Of a stretch of 14,663 nt of DNA, positions 14,370 to 14,663 are shown one piece after another. The notes beneath the pieces are model-generated. The model made no database searches. It was not told the DNA's origin and saw only the letters and a program-made list of their open reading frames with translations. The stretch's first letter is position 1. Each line of letters opens with the position of its first letter. The position numbers were made by a program, and so were the translations under genes. The stretch comes from CAYNFP01 sp964492595 (GTDB taxonomy: Bacteria > Bacillota_I > Bacilli_A > RF39 > UBA660), in assembly GCA_964492595.1 (NCBI GenBank), contig CAZBKY010000019.1, positions 1 to 14,663 on the forward strand. The letters are read 5' to 3'.

Positions 14370-14482
14370 GTAATAAAAAGAAAGAAGTGTATCCACACTC
14401 ACCTGATTGATAAATCAATAGGTAAAATGCTTAGATTAAGTTTTTTAAAGTGGATACTCGGTTATTCATTTTTTTATATTTT
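14370..14482 (+). promoter_or_regulatory. infC attenuator leader, probably L20-controlled
   Basis: The leader can fold in two exclusive ways. Left: GTATCCAC (14389-14396) pairs with GTGGATAC (14450-14457), enclosing a stem ACCT-g-ATTGAT / ATCAAT-AGGT (14401-14423). Right: AAAGTGGATA (14447-14456) instead pairs with TATTCATTTT (14463-14472), followed by TTTATATTTT, an intrinsic terminator. In B. subtilis the infC-rpmI-rplT operon is controlled by L20 through leader attenuation (established); position and fold fit that here. The pairing is seen directly; the identity of the ligand is inference. Confidence 0.75.
14447..14482 (+). terminator. Regulated terminator in the infC leader
   Basis: A 10-bp stem with G-U pairs (14447-14456 with 14463-14472), loop CTCGGT, then a T-rich tail just ahead of the infC ribosome site. 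Its left arm is shared with the long-range pairing upstream. Confidence 0.65.
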
Positions 14483-14495
14483 GGAGGTGTTTAGA

Positions 14496-14663
14496 ATAGC
14501 TAAACAAAACGATGCTCTAATAAATGAGCAAATCTTGCATAAAGAAGTAATAGTAATTGGACCTAATGGTGAGAAAATGGGGTTAAAACCGATTGAGGAT
14601 GCACAGACTTTAGCAAATTATGCTGGTCTTGATCTAGTTTTGATGTCTAGTTCTCCTCAGCCT
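14496..14663 (+). CDS. infC: Translation initiation factor IF-3, 5' part, AUA start
   Basis: IF-3 binds the 30S subunit and checks start-codon and initiator-tRNA pairing. The 56 visible codons encode the IF-3 N-terminal domain: ALINEQILHKEVIVIGPNGEKMGLKPIEDA, then LDLVLMSSSPQP, matching the family's INEQIR-KEVR-IG-DGEQLG and LDLV pattern. The gene runs out of the window. The start is inferred as ATA at 14496, because GGAGG (14483-14487) is 8 bases upstream, and the next in-frame ATG is at codon 28, inside the domain. The in-frame GTG at 14487 overlaps the ribosome site and is too close. Non-AUG starts (AUU and relatives) on infC are known to allow IF-3 to repress its own translation. rpmI and rplT are expected downstream. 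Confidence 0.9.
   Translation, partial: MAKQNDALINEQILHKEVIVIGPNGEKMGLKPIEDAQTLANYAGLDLVLMSSSPQP

Noticed and set aside
1..14663. Alternative genetic code (TGA = Trp), as in Mollicutes
   Set aside because: All conserved genes read through with TGG for Trp, and glyS ends naturally in TGA.

Overview
The window looks like a chromosomal segment of a low-GC Gram-positive bacterium (Bacillota). It is very AT-rich, arginine is almost always AGA, Shine-Dalgarno sites are strong (AAAGGAGGT, AGGGAGGT), and the gene set includes sepF, divIVA, yqeG-yqeH and the engulfment gene spoIIP. Trp is TGG, glyS ends in TGA, and no gene needs TGA read-through, so the standard bacterial code applies. This argues against Mollicutes proper. 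SpoIIP points to a spore-forming lineage or a descendant of one. I cannot assign a genus.

Layout, left to right. (1) The 3' part of obgE, then a 91-residue membrane protein. (2) A BRO-N/DinD-like antirepressor-type gene. It has more CGN arginine codons than its neighbours and lies between two similar AT-rich terminator-like segments, so it looks acquired. (3) yqeG-yqeH-mutL, a tight operon for ribosome assembly and mismatch repair, without mutS. (4) Convergent minus-strand genes: a membrane-anchored transglutaminase-like protein whose promoter predicts a leaderless mRNA, and rpsT. (5) spoIIP overlapping a small membrane-protein gene. (6) A minus-strand pair: an unrecognised 106-residue protein and a one-domain YigZ/IMPACT protein. 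(7) uvrC, then an orphan protein resembling the RnfC core without its ferredoxin part. (8) glyS, sepF and divIVA, for translation and division-site proteins. (9) A strong promoter, a structured attenuator leader of the L20-controlled type, and the 5' end of infC. The infC gene appears to start at AUA.

Most genes are core information-processing or cell-envelope genes. The parts most worth a second look are the infC leader and AUA start, the leaderless transglutaminase-like gene, the BRO/DinD insertion, the ferredoxin-less RnfC-like protein, and the small gene coupled to spoIIP. I found no tRNA or rRNA gene, CRISPR array, insertion sequence or T-box leader. No gene-free gap exceeds about 190 bases.
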